A stretch of DNA of 64,000 bases, taken from the NCBI RefSeq assembly GCF_900106675.1, contig NZ_FNOB01000014.1, positions 1 to 64,000 of the forward strand, written 5' to 3'. The stretch comes from Allgaiera indica. Lineage in GTDB: Bacteria; Pseudomonadota; Alphaproteobacteria; Rhodobacterales; Rhodobacteraceae. Positions 26,190 through 34,636 of this stretch are shown here, piece after piece. Below the pieces are notes generated by a model that worked only from the letters and a program-made list of their open reading frames with translations, was not told the DNA's origin and made no database searches. Positions within the stretch are counted from its first letter, which is position 1. Every line of letters begins with the position of its first letter. Position numbers and translations under genes: made by a program.

Positions 26190-26440
26190 GGCGGCCGGCG
26201 AAGGTGGCCATGCAGGGCCGCGGGATCCTCGCGCGGCTGGTGCCGAGCAGCGTCGCGATCTGGGCGATGACCACGGCGGTGGAGGGCTGGCATCGTGGCA
26301 CGGGCAGGCTCACGCCAGTGTTACGGGTGCCGATGTGAGTGTCGGACTTGATGGCCCTCGTCCCCGAGGGCTACACCGATATCGCGGGGTTCGCGCTGAT
26401 GGTCGCGGTGGCCACCATTGCCATGCCTTGCGGGGAACCG
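26190..26440 (+). pseudogene. Possible TRAP transporter small-subunit (DctQ-like) remnant
   Basis: One + frame reads LVPSSVAIWAMTTAVEGWHR, then LTPVLRVPM, a TGA at 26336-26338 and VSDLMALVPEGYTDIAGFALMVAV. The spacing and hydrophobic ending match the last two helices of DctQ proteins, where a Trp is common at the place of the TGA, suggesting a TGG to TGA change. The frame then runs into the CoA-transferase gene. Family assignment is by pattern only. Confidence 0.35.
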
Positions 26441-26458
26441 ATCGGGAAGGGCCCGCGC

Positions 26459-27127
26459 ATGATCGACAAGAGGGTTGCAACACTGGCCGAGGCGATTGCA
26501 CCGGTCGAGGAGGGCGCCGTGGTGATGATCGGGGGCTTCGGCACATCCGGCATTCCCTTCGGCCTGATCGATGCTCTGGCCAGCAGCGGGGTGGGCGGCC
26601 TCACCATCGTCTCGAACAACGCCGGGGCGGGCGAAGAGGGGATTTCGGTCCTCCTGAGGAACGGGCAGGTGGCGCGGGTGATCTGCTCTTACCCCCGCAC
26701 CCCAGGCTCGATCTGGTTCGAGCGCCGTTATGCGGCCGGCGAGGTGGAACTTGAAGTCGTGCCGCAGGGTACTCTGGCCGAACGGATCCGTGCCGCAGGG
26801 GCGGGGCTTGGCGGCTTCTTCACCCCTACGGGCTATGGCACGAAGCTGGCCGAGGGCAAGGAGACGCGGCAGATCGACGGCCGCGGCCAGGTGCTGGAGA
26901 TGGCGCTCCATGCCGACATCGCGTTGATCCGCGCGGAGGAGGCCGACCGCTGGGGGAACCTGTCGTTCCACGCCACCGCGCGCAACTTCAACCCGGTGAT
27001 GGCGACGGCCGCAAAGCACACGATCGTTGAGGCGCGCCGCGTGCTCGACGGTCCCATGGACCCGGCGGCGGTGATCACGCCCGGCATCTTCGTGGGATCT
27101 GTCACCGAATACGGGGTCAGGCCATGA
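26459..27127 (+). CDS. 3-oxoacid CoA-transferase subunit A (ScoA/PcaI-like)
   Basis: 222 residues of class I CoA-transferase alpha subunits. Typical are VVMIGGFGTSGIPFGLIDAL, SNNAGAGEEG and GFFTPTGYGTKLAEGKETR, the last being diagnostic. It transfers CoA from succinyl-CoA to a 3-oxoacid (acetoacetate or 3-oxoadipate) with the B subunit. ATG 26459 is chosen; the frame is open further upstream but that part looks like a decayed DctQ. It overlaps the B-subunit gene by four bases. Confidence 0.9.
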   Translation: MIDKRVATLAEAIAPVEEGAVVMIGGFGTSGIPFGLIDALASSGVGGLTIVSNNAGAGEEGISVLLRNGQVARVICSYPRTPGSIWFERRYAAGEVELEVVPQGTLAERIRAAGAGLGGFFTPTGYGTKLAEGKETRQIDGRGQVLEMALHADIALIRAEEADRWGNLSFHATARNFNPVMATAAKHTIVEARRVLDGPMDPAAVITPGIFVGSVTEYGVRP

Positions 27128-27768
27128 ATGATCTTCACCGTCTCAGCGACAACGATGTCGCCCGCCGCCTTGCGCAGGACATTCCCGACGGCGCCTATGT
27201 CAACCTCGGCATCGGTATGCCGAACAAGGTGGCGGGGTTCGTGCCCGAGGGGCGTGAGGTCATGTTCCATTCCGAGAACGGCCTTCTTGGCGTCGGCCCG
27301 ACGCCCGCGCCGGGCACCGAGGATCCCGAGTTGATCGATGCTTCGAAGCAGCTGGTGACGACGATCCCGGGCGCATCCTTCTTCGAGCATTCGACGAGCT
27401 TCGCGATGATGCGGGGCGGGCATATCGACATCGCGGTTCTAGGGGCCTACCAGGTGGCCGAGAACGGCGAACTGGCGAACTGGGCGACACTGGACGACAA
27501 GCACCCACCGGCGGTGGGCGGGGCGATGGACCTGGTGGTGGGTGTTCCGACGATCTACGCGATCATGCGCCATACCGGACGGGACGGATCGATCAAGCTG
27601 ATGGAGCGGTGCAGCTATCCGCTGACCGGCCTCGGCGTCGTCAGCCGGGTCTACACCGACTTGTGCGTGTTGGATGTGACATCCGAGGGCTTCCGGCTGG
27701 TGGAGCTGGCTCCGGGAAACACGCTCGGCGCGGTGCAGGCGGTGACCGGAGCGAAGATCCATGCCTGA
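27124..27768 (+). CDS. 3-oxoacid CoA-transferase subunit B (ScoB/PcaJ-like)
   Basis: 214 residues. The catalytic Glu lies in the SENGLLGVGP motif that forms the covalent glutamyl-CoA. GAYVNLGIGMPNKVAGFVP and the ending LGAVQAVTGAKI are also typical. Translationally coupled to subunit A. Together they would feed the 3-oxoacyl product of the upstream beta-oxidation set into thiolytic cleavage. The actual oxoacid is not known. Confidence 0.92.
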   Translation: MNDLHRLSDNDVARRLAQDIPDGAYVNLGIGMPNKVAGFVPEGREVMFHSENGLLGVGPTPAPGTEDPELIDASKQLVTTIPGASFFEHSTSFAMMRGGHIDIAVLGAYQVAENGELANWATLDDKHPPAVGGAMDLVVGVPTIYAIMRHTGRDGSIKLMERCSYPLTGLGVVSRVYTDLCVLDVTSEGFRLVELAPGNTLGAVQAVTGAKIHA

Positions 27769-27825
27769 GGGCGGGCTTCGGCTGGTCTCGGCCACCATGG
27801 TCTTGCGTTCCTCGGTATCGGCAAT

Positions 27826-28095
27826 CTAGGGTTCCCCGCCCGTGGCGCTCACGCTGAATATCGCGCCGTCGAATGGTGACGAGACGCGGCAGGGCCGAAA
27901 CACCGCAGGAAGCCGCCCGTCCGCCCGGCGCCACGCGATATAGAACAGGTAGGTCGCCTGCGGCGGCCTTTGGACGATCAGTCCGGTTTAGCCTTCTTCC
28001 GCGCGGCAATAGTGCACGTCGCAATGGGTGCGGTGGCCGTTGAACGTGACCGTCGAGTAGTGCGCGAGCAGGACCGCCGCCGCGCCGATGGAAAA
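27826..28095 (-). pseudogene. FAS1-like/mesaconyl-CoA-type dehydratase remnant with nonsense codon
   Basis: The minus strand reads LLAHYSTVTFNGHRTHCDVH, then a TAA, then GLIVQRPPQATYLFYIAWRR and SSPFDGAIFSV before TAG 27828-27826. This is the C-terminal hotdog of FAS1-like dehydratases (FRYSALTFNGHRIHYD...EGYPGLIVHGP). The TAA stands where the conserved Tyr of EGYPGLIV should be, a one-base change from a Tyr codon. The N-terminal half is missing. It lies next to the acyl-CoA dehydrogenase remnant. Confidence 0.7.
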
Positions 28096-28194
28096 GCTTT
28101 CCTCGGCCTCGGGTGCCTCGGGTGCCGCCTCCGTCACGATCACGGCAAGGCACGCAGCAACCCGCAGGATGATCACGTCGGAAACCGCGCGGTT

Positions 28195-28550
28195 CTCGAT
28201 ACGAACGCGGCATCCCCAGCACATGTTCGGCGATGTAGCTCAGGATCAGGTTGGTCGAGATCGGCGCGACCTGGTAAAGCCGCGTCTCGCGGAACTTGCG
28301 CTCTACGTCGTATTCCTCGGCCAAACCAAAGCCGCGATGGGTCTGCACGCAGGCCTCGGCCGCGGCCCAACTCGCCTTGGCCGCCAGCAGCTTGGCGATG
28401 TTCGCCTCCTCGCCGCAATTCTCGTCCTCCTCGTAGCGGCGGCAGGCCTCCATCATCATCAACTAGGCGGCGCTTCTGGGCATAGGCACGGGCGATCGGG
28501 AACTGGATGCCTTGGTTCTGGCCGAACCGACGTTCGAAGGAAGAGACAGC
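28195..28550 (-). pseudogene. Acyl-CoA dehydrogenase C-terminal remnant with frameshift and stop
   Basis: One minus frame gives RRFGQNQGIQFPIARAYAQ. After a frame change, the next gives SAA-stop-LMMMEACRRYEED, KLLAAKASWAAAEACVQTH, GFGLAEEYDVERKFRETRLY and EHVLGMPRSY, the usual end of acyl-CoA dehydrogenases including the flavin-binding GG(F)G region (here RGFG). A one-base deletion and a TAG replacing a probable Glu codon lie close together near 28465-28480. The first 250 or so residues are absent. A lost dehydrogenase would have completed the beta-oxidation set. Confidence 0.8.
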
Positions 28551-28766
28551 CGGGCATCGGTGGGCTGCATCAACACCGCCAGAGTAAGGCTGAGGCAAGG
28601 GGTGCTGGCGGGCGCGAAACCCGAGCAGCGTTCGCGCCAGGATCGACCTTGCGTGATGTTACTTACCAAAGCGTATGATCGCGGATAGCTGGTTGCCAGC
28701 TTCGATAGCGACTTTAGGGTGACTGCCCGTCACAGGGCTTCTTGCACAGCAGAAGCGGAGCAAATC

Positions 28767-29081
28767 ATGACTCTTTCAGTTCGACCCACACGCGCCAGGA
28801 TCACCTCGGTCGCCCTCGTCGCGCTAATCTCCTTTGGGGGGATATCGGCGGTCGCCGCGCCCGCCCATGCGGACGGGATCTTTGCGCAGATCCTGCCCCA
28901 GATACTTTATGGCAATACCGACGACAACGGTTACCGGCGTGCCTACCATAGCGATGACTACTGGCGTCAGCGCCGGGAACGCGAACATTTCCGCCGCTAC
29001 TACCGGCGCGAGGGCGACCAGCGCTGGCGGAACAATCGAGACGAGGGCAACCGCTATCGCAGCGCCGAGCGCGGCGATTGA
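28767..29081 (+). CDS. Small secreted Arg/Tyr-rich protein
   Basis: 104 residues, family not recognised. A signal peptide (RITSVALVALISFGGISAVAAPAHA) is followed by DGIFAQILPQILYGN and then a tail dense in Arg, Asp and Tyr (SDDYWRQRREREHFRRYY). The tail has some similarity in composition to RcnB-like periplasmic proteins but no clear motif. The start ATG 28767 has GCGGAG upstream; the frame opens earlier without a signal. It is monocistronic. A cell-envelope role is inferred from the signal peptide only. Confidence 0.6.
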   Translation: MTLSVRPTRARITSVALVALISFGGISAVAAPAHADGIFAQILPQILYGNTDDNGYRRAYHSDDYWRQRREREHFRRYYRREGDQRWRNNRDEGNRYRSAERGD

Positions 29082-29169
29082 TCTGGGCCACCCCCCGGAC
29101 CGAAGGAGCCGCAGCAGGGCGCTGTCCGAAGAAGGATTGATCGCGCCGGTAGGTTTCTTGGCAGGACGA

Positions 29170-29847
29170 TCATGGGGCTGACGGGGCGGGCATCGGCCCC
29201 GACACCAGCCTTGCCGGGATCAGTCCGCGCAAGGAGTTCCCCAGGAAAAGCGCCTCGGCGCTGGCAAGATCGGCAAGTGTCAGCCCCGCCGGCCGGGCCT
29301 TGCCCTGGGCCAGAAGCTGTTCGCGCAGCACCCCGGGCAGCAGCCCTGCACCGGTGTCAGGGGTCAGCAGGACACCGTTCCTGAGTACAAAAATATTGCT
29401 GATCGTCCCCTCGCACAAAGCGCCAAAATGGTTGCAAAAGACGATTTCGTCGACGCCGGGCGGCAGCTCCGCCCGGTGGCGGTTGTAAAGCGACCGGCGG
29501 GTGGTCTTGTGGCGCAGCCAGGGGTCGGCCGCGTGAAGCCGATCACGGGCGATCGCAAAGTTCCAGATCGGCGGATCGGGGGCTAGCACCGCCGAATTCA
29601 GCTTGAAGCGTCCGGTGCGATTCAGCGTCAGGCGCAGCCGCAGCGGCCCTGCGCCGGAGGCCTCGGCAAGGGCGGCCAGCGCGCCGCCCCGATCGAAGGG
29701 AAAGCCGAAGGCGGTTGCGCTGCGGGCCATCCGTGCAAGGTGAAGATCACAACGAACAAGGCCCTGGCCGGGATCGAAGCGCAGCGTCTCGATGATCTCT
29801 AGCTCGCCTAGCTCCTGGTCGGACAGGCTGCGAAACGCGTCTTCCAA
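29170..29847 (-). CDS. pabC: Aminotransferase class IV, probable 4-amino-4-deoxychorismate lyase
   Basis: 225 residues. EIIETLRFDPG at the N-terminus, the PLP Lys in LRHKTTRRSLYN, DEIVFCNHFGALCEGTISNIFV and LLPGVLREQLL match fold-type IV PLP enzymes of the PabC group. It would convert aminodeoxychorismate to p-aminobenzoate and pyruvate for folate synthesis. The start appears to be TTG at 29847, preceded by GAGGAAG and overlapping the end of pabB by 40 bases, so the two are translated together. Confidence 0.85.
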   Translation of the reverse strand: MEDAFRSLSDQELGELEIIETLRFDPGQGLVRCDLHLARMARSATAFGFPFDRGGALAALAEASGAGPLRLRLTLNRTGRFKLNSAVLAPDPPIWNFAIARDRLHAADPWLRHKTTRRSLYNRHRAELPPGVDEIVFCNHFGALCEGTISNIFVLRNGVLLTPDTGAGLLPGVLREQLLAQGKARPAGLTLADLASAEALFLGNSLRGLIPARLVSGPMPAPSAP

Positions 29848-30968
29848 AGGGCTTCCTCATATTCGGCTTCGGCTGTGCTGTCGTGCACGATACCGCCACC
29901 GACATTCAACCGTGCGGTGCCGTCACCGGGCAAGACCAGGGTGCGTATGGCAACGTTGAACTCGGTTTCGCCAGTGGGTGCGATCCAGCCGATCGCCCCG
30001 CAATATGCGCCCCTTGGATCCGGCTCCAATGCGCGAATGATCTCCATCGCGCGGATCTTTGGTGCGCCGGTCACGGAACCGCAGGGAAAAAGCGCCGCGA
30101 ACATCTCGTGCAGCGACAGGTCGCGGCGCAGCTGCGCCGAGATGTGAGAGGTCATCTGATGTACCGTCGCAAAGGTCTCGACGTGGAAAAGCCGATGCAC
30201 GCGGACCGAGCCGAGTTCGGCCAGCCGGGAAATATCGTTGCGCAGGAGGTCGACGATCATCAAGTTTTCGGCGCGGTTCTTTGGATCGTTCGCCAGCCAG
30301 TCGCGCCGCATCGCGTCCTCTGCCGCGTCGCCGGCGCGCGCCAGGGTGCCCTTCATCGGCCGGGTCTCGATGCGGCCGGCGGCATCGGTGCGAAAGAACA
30401 GCTCTGGCGAGCGCGACAACAGGACCGGTCCGCCGAGATCGACAAAGGCGCCGAAGGGAACCGGCTGACGCGCGGCCAGCGCCGTGTAAAGATCGACCGG
30501 CGACACGCTTGCATCGTGGCCGAGGTCTGTGCTCAGCGGAAAAGTCAGGTTGACTTGATAGACATCGCCGCTGCCGATCAGCGCATGCACTTGATCGAAC
30601 GCCGCGCGGTACTGTCGAAAATCCCACGCGGGCGTCAGTGCCGACAGCCCATCGAGGGCGTGGGGAAAAGGCGCGGCCGGGACCGGGGCCGGGATTGGCC
30701 CGTCGAAGGCGCCGAACATCAGCAGCGGCAGGGATCGGTTCGCCGGCATCAGGGGGCTCAGGCGATCGGTCAGGGCATAGCCCAGCTCATAGCTGGCATA
30801 GCCCGCTAGCCATTTCCCCCCGGCGCGGGCCTTTTCCAGCGCATCGAAGGCCTGCGGAATTTCTTCGGGGCGGTCGGCGCGGATGATTTCGCGCGGCGCG
30901 TCGAACAGGGTTCCCCCCGACAAAGGGCCCTGATCGAAAATTACCTGTGCTGCGGCTGTTGTCGCCAT
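29808..30968 (-). CDS. pabB: Aminodeoxychorismate synthase component I
   Basis: 386 residues of the chorismate-utilising family. ETRPMKGTLAR holds the Lys that distinguishes PabB from anthranilate synthase; NLMIVDLLRNDISRL, FPCGSVTGAPKIRAMEII and GAYCGAIGWI complete the active site. It is shorter than E. coli PabB by a part of the N-terminal tryptophan-binding half, which is usual in alphaproteobacteria. The start is MATTAAAQVIFDQG at 30968. It forms aminodeoxychorismate from chorismate with ammonia or a glutaminase partner not found here. Confidence 0.9.
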   Translation of the reverse strand: MATTAAAQVIFDQGPLSGGTLFDAPREIIRADRPEEIPQAFDALEKARAGGKWLAGYASYELGYALTDRLSPLMPANRSLPLLMFGAFDGPIPAPVPAAPFPHALDGLSALTPAWDFRQYRAAFDQVHALIGSGDVYQVNLTFPLSTDLGHDASVSPVDLYTALAARQPVPFGAFVDLGGPVLLSRSPELFFRTDAAGRIETRPMKGTLARAGDAAEDAMRRDWLANDPKNRAENLMIVDLLRNDISRLAELGSVRVHRLFHVETFATVHQMTSHISAQLRRDLSLHEMFAALFPCGSVTGAPKIRAMEIIRALEPDPRGAYCGAIGWIAPTGETEFNVAIRTLVLPGDGTARLNVGGGIVHDSTAEAEYEEALWKTRFAACPTRS

Positions 30969-31354
30969 CGGCTGTTCCCGGTTGCCTGGGGGCGGCGGCC
31001 ATCGCCGTGCCCGTGCCGCTTTCGACTGTTCCGCAGGCGGCGTCAAGCGCGGTGGCGGGGAAGAGGCGGTTCGCGAAATCCGAACGGTTGCGCCAGGAGG
31101 ATCTTGCGCTTCCGATCCGGCGGCGTGGCCGAGACGACGACCAGACGGCGGAGATGGAGCCACAGCTTCAGCAAGGCCGTCACGGCGGTCGTGCCGCCCG
31201 AAGTCTGCCGCCGTTCCCATATTCGCCCAGTTCGCGGCACAGCCGTTTCCATCGCTGCCAGAGTTCAGCCATCCCTAATATTGGAATGAACCCATTGCAG
31301 GCGATGGTCCTTGATGCTTAGGAACGCCGCCAAAGCAAGGGACGGAAGGGCGCC
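30969..31354. other. Divergent intergenic region pabB/kamA
   Basis: About 385 bp between two divergent genes. The open frames across it look like shadows. It should contain promoters for both genes, but no strong consensus pair or repeat is visible. Confidence 0.4.
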
Positions 31355-32458
31355 ATGTCGGACCATCAAGCCAGCACAGGGACGAAGACGTTGACCTCGG
31401 TGGCGGGGCTTGTCGACGCCGGTCTCGTCCAGGGCGACCGTGCGGTTCTAGAGAAGGTGGCGCAGGAGTTCCGCGTGGCGATCACCCCGGATCTCAGCCG
31501 CCTTGCCGACCCCGCCGCGCCGGCGGATCCCATCCGGGCGCAATTCGTGCCCTCGCCGGATGAGCTTGAAACCCATGATTGGGAAACCGGCGATCCGATC
31601 GGCGACGAGGTCCACGAGGTGGTGAAGGGCGTCACCCACCGCTACCCCGACCGCGTCTTGCTGAAGCCGACCCATACCTGCCGGGTCTATTGCCGCTTCT
31701 GTTTCCGGCGCGAGAAGGTCGGCGACGCCGGCGAACAGCTGACAGAGGATGAATTGGACCAGGCGCTTGCCTACATCCGGTCGCATCCCGAGGTCTGGGA
31801 GGTGATCCTGAGCGGCGGCGATCCCCTGGTGCTGTCGGACCGGCGCCTGGCGCGGGTGATGGCCGCGCTGGACGCCATCGAACATGTCAAGGTCATCCGC
31901 CTGCACACCCGGGTTCCGGTCGCCGATCCCGCGCGCGTCACCGGGGGCCTTCTGGCCGCGCTTGGCGTCAAGACGGCGGTCTATGTGGTGGTCCATTGCA
32001 ACCACGCGAAAGAGCTGAGCACCCCGGTCCGCGGCGCGATCGCACGCCTCGTCGACGCGGGGATCCCGGTGCTGTCGCAATCGGTCCTGCTGAAAGGCGT
32101 CAACGACAGCCCCGAGGCCCTGCGCGACCTGACCCGCGCCCTGGTCGAGACCCGCGTCAAACCCTATTACCTGCACCATCCCGACCTGGCGCGCGGCACC
32201 GGGCATTTCCGTGTCTCGATCCGGCGCGGCCTTGCCCTGATGCGCGCCCTGCGCGGGGTTGTGTCGGGCCTTTGCCAGCCGACCTATGTGCTTGATATTC
32301 CGGGTGGTTTCGGCAAGGTTCCGCTGACGCCTCAAGCCCTGCGCGAAACCGGCGCCGGCCGTTACGAGGTGCGGGATTTCCGGGGAACGACCCACGCCTA
32401 TGCCGACCCGATCGACCCGCTTCAGACGATCGCCTCGATCGACGACACGAGCTTGTAG
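31355..32458 (+). CDS. KamA family radical SAM protein (lysine 2,3-aminomutase/EpmB-like)
   Basis: 367 residues. The radical-SAM cluster motif is CRVYCRFCFRRE (CxxxCxxC), the SAM-binding loop ILSGGDPL, and the PLP Lys is in DIPGGFGKVPL. It belongs to the lysine 2,3-aminomutase fold; the short length and CRFCFRRE are closer to EpmB, which makes (R)-beta-lysine for elongation factor P. No epmA or efp gene is adjacent, so the function is open between EF-P modification and another beta-amino acid. It is monocistronic, with about 330 bp to hipB. Confidence 0.88.
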   Translation: MSDHQASTGTKTLTSVAGLVDAGLVQGDRAVLEKVAQEFRVAITPDLSRLADPAAPADPIRAQFVPSPDELETHDWETGDPIGDEVHEVVKGVTHRYPDRVLLKPTHTCRVYCRFCFRREKVGDAGEQLTEDELDQALAYIRSHPEVWEVILSGGDPLVLSDRRLARVMAALDAIEHVKVIRLHTRVPVADPARVTGGLLAALGVKTAVYVVVHCNHAKELSTPVRGAIARLVDAGIPVLSQSVLLKGVNDSPEALRDLTRALVETRVKPYYLHHPDLARGTGHFRVSIRRGLALMRALRGVVSGLCQPTYVLDIPGGFGKVPLTPQALRETGAGRYEVRDFRGTTHAYADPIDPLQTIASIDDTSL

Positions 32459-32706
32459 AACGGCACGGAAAGTGGATACAGGCGCGGGCGAAGGGCGATA
32501 CCGGTCAACGTCCCGGCCGAGTGCGCCGAGCCGGTGGCGACGCCGTCAACGCGCCTTCGCCCGCTGCGGATCTTGAACGGGGCATCGCGGGCGCGGATTG
32601 GTTGAACCAATACGCGATCCATCCTCGGCGCTGTCGGATTGCGCTGTCGGCAAGGATGCCGTCGGGCGGTGCTTGCAGTATCGCCCGGACCGATACACAT
32701 ATCGGT

Positions 32707-32782
32707 TTTATGTGCTATGGCCCATAAACATGATTTATGCGTCGCAGCACATATTGACAATTTATGCCCTAAAACGCATAAA
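32707..32782 (+). promoter_or_regulatory. hipBA promoter with twin operators
   Basis: Two copies of TTTATG-N10-CATAAA lie at 32707-32728 and 32761-32782, 54 bp apart centre to centre. A further TTTATG at 32734-32739 pairs with the CATAAA of the first copy. A consensus -35 TTGACA is at 32754-32759, and 17 bp later CATAAA (32777-32782) fits as the -10. So the second operator covers the spacer and -10, ideal for repression by HipB. The predicted transcription start falls at about 32789, which is the hipB ATG itself. Confidence 0.75.
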
Positions 32783-32788
32783 CGATGC

Positions 32789-33040
32789 ATGAGCAAGCTG
32801 GCCAGAACCTCAAGGCAGATCGGCACCATCATCCAGCGCACACGCAAGCAGCGTGGCTGGACGCAGGCGCAGCTTGCCGAACGCGCGGGGCTTCGCCAAG
32901 AGACGATCTCGATCATCGAGAGCGGCGAGAAACCCTCGAAACTTCCGTCGATCCTTGCGGTGCTTGCCGCCCTTGACCTCGAATTCACCATCGGTCCCCG
33001 GGCCAAGGGAACGGCGTCGGATATCGAGGAGCTGTTCTGA
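32789..33040 (+). CDS. hipB: HipB-like antitoxin, XRE family
   Basis: 83 residues with one helix-turn-helix (RKQRGWTQAQLAERAGLRQETISIIESGEK) and a C-terminal strand LEFTIGPR for dimerisation. It represses its own operon and neutralises HipA. No ribosome site precedes the ATG, and the best promoter would start transcription at this ATG, so the message is probably leaderless. The stop overlaps the HipA start by one base. The frame continues upstream to 32639, but that would include the operators, so 32789 is preferred. Confidence 0.9.
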   Translation: MSKLARTSRQIGTIIQRTRKQRGWTQAQLAERAGLRQETISIIESGEKPSKLPSILAVLAALDLEFTIGPRAKGTASDIEELF

Positions 33041-34365
33041 TGGGCCGGCGCCCGCGATATGCGCCGCTGCGCGTCTATCTCAACAACCGGCGCATCGGCA
33101 CGCTTGAGCGCGAGCCAAGCGGCGCGATCAGCTTCGCCTATCATCCCGACTGGCTGAACTGGGCGCAGGCGCTGCCCGTCTCGCTTTCGCTGCCCCTGCG
33201 CGAAACCCCGTATCGCGGCGAGCCGGTCATTGCGGTCTTCGAGAACCTTCTGCCGGATTCGGACGCCTTGCGGCGCCGGGTCGCCGAAAAGGTCGGCGCG
33301 CGCGGCATCGACGCCTACAGCCTGCTTGCCGCGATCGGACGGGATTGCGTCGGCGCGCTGCAATTCATCGCCGGTGATGCCGAGGCGATCGACAGCACCG
33401 GACGGATCGAGGGCGAGGCGGTCGATGACGTGGCCATCGAGAAGATCCTGAAAGGATTGGGCCAGGCCCCGCTTGGGCTTTCACGCGACGACGACTTTCG
33501 CATTTCCGTCGCCGGCGCTCAGGAGAAGACGGCGCTGCTGCGCTACAACGGCCAATGGATCAAGCCGCACGGCACGACGCCGACGACGCATCTGCTCAAG
33601 ACGCAGATCGGCCGGCTGCCGAACGGCATCGACCTTTCCAACAGCGTCGAGAACGAATTCTATTGCCTGAAGCTGGCCGAGGCTTTCGGCCTGCCGGTCA
33701 ATCAGGCGCGTATCGAGACATTCGGCGAGACCAAGGCGCTTGTCATCGAACGCTTCGATCGCCGTTGGGCGAAAGACGGCCGCCTGTTGCGACTGCCGCA
33801 GGAAGATTGCTGTCAGGCGCTATCGGTGCCACCGACCCTCAAATACCAAAGTGACGGCGGCCCCGGCGTCGTGGACATTCTTGGCCTTCTGACGGGCAGC
33901 GACACGCCGACGGCGGATCAGGACCTGTTCTTCAAGGCGCAGATCGTCTTCTGGCTCATGGGGGCCACGGACGGCCACGCCAAGAACTTCAGCCTGTTCA
34001 TCGGGCCGGGCGGTTCCTACCACATGACGCCGCTCTATGACATCCTGTCGGCACAGCCGAGCCTGATCGCCCGCCAGATCGAACGCAAACAGATGAAGCT
34101 TGCGATGTCTGTGGGTGACCGGCGACACTACCGCGCGGACCAGATCCATGGGCGGCACTTCCTGCAGACGGCGACACGCGGTGGCCTGTCAAAGACGCGC
34201 GCCCTCGGCTTGCTGGACGATGTCGCGGCCCGCGCAGGGGCTGCGCTGGACACGGTCGCGGCCGCGTTGCCGAAAGACTTCCCCGAAGAAATCCATGACG
34301 CGGTTCGATCCGCGGTCATCGACCGCGCGCGCGGCCTGGTGATCGATAAAGGAACGGATGCCTGA
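33040..34365 (+). CDS. hipA: HipA-like serine/threonine kinase toxin
   Basis: 441 residues, full length. The N-terminal HipA_N domain (LRVYLNNRRIGTLERE, FENLLPDSDALRRRV) precedes the kinase core: FRISVAGAQEKTALL with the Ser that is autophosphorylated in E. coli HipA, the catalytic Asp in MGATDGHAKNFSLF and the Mg-binding Asp in TPLYDILSAQP. It phosphorylates a tRNA synthetase (GltX in E. coli) to arrest translation when not bound by HipB. All key residues appear intact, so it is likely functional. Confidence 0.93.
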   Translation: MGRRPRYAPLRVYLNNRRIGTLEREPSGAISFAYHPDWLNWAQALPVSLSLPLRETPYRGEPVIAVFENLLPDSDALRRRVAEKVGARGIDAYSLLAAIGRDCVGALQFIAGDAEAIDSTGRIEGEAVDDVAIEKILKGLGQAPLGLSRDDDFRISVAGAQEKTALLRYNGQWIKPHGTTPTTHLLKTQIGRLPNGIDLSNSVENEFYCLKLAEAFGLPVNQARIETFGETKALVIERFDRRWAKDGRLLRLPQEDCCQALSVPPTLKYQSDGGPGVVDILGLLTGSDTPTADQDLFFKAQIVFWLMGATDGHAKNFSLFIGPGGSYHMTPLYDILSAQPSLIARQIERKQMKLAMSVGDRRHYRADQIHGRHFLQTATRGGLSKTRALGLLDDVAARAGAALDTVAAALPKDFPEEIHDAVRSAVIDRARGLVIDKGTDA

Positions 34366-34636
34366 CGGCGCGCCCGAGGAACCGCTTGCGCGATAGTCCC
34401 ACCAGCGCCACCGCGTCATGGAAGCTGCGTTTGAATTGTCCGCCGATGCGCTGACGCGAGAAACTCCGCCAGAGAAACTGTTGCGCGCTGGCGGGGCCGG
34501 GTTTGGCTGTGCAACCAGGCTTGAGACAAGGTCGAGGTCCCGCTGCACGGGACGTTGCGGATCACGGGGCCAAGCGCCGAAAGATCATGGCGCCGGGATG
34601 GTGTGATGCTGTCCCTCGCGATTGCGGCGCTGCGTC
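34366..34636. other. Intergenic region after hipA
   Basis: About 270 bp between the convergent hipA and ftrD-like genes. Short open frames exist but resemble no protein. No hairpin with a clear T-run was seen. Confidence 0.35.
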
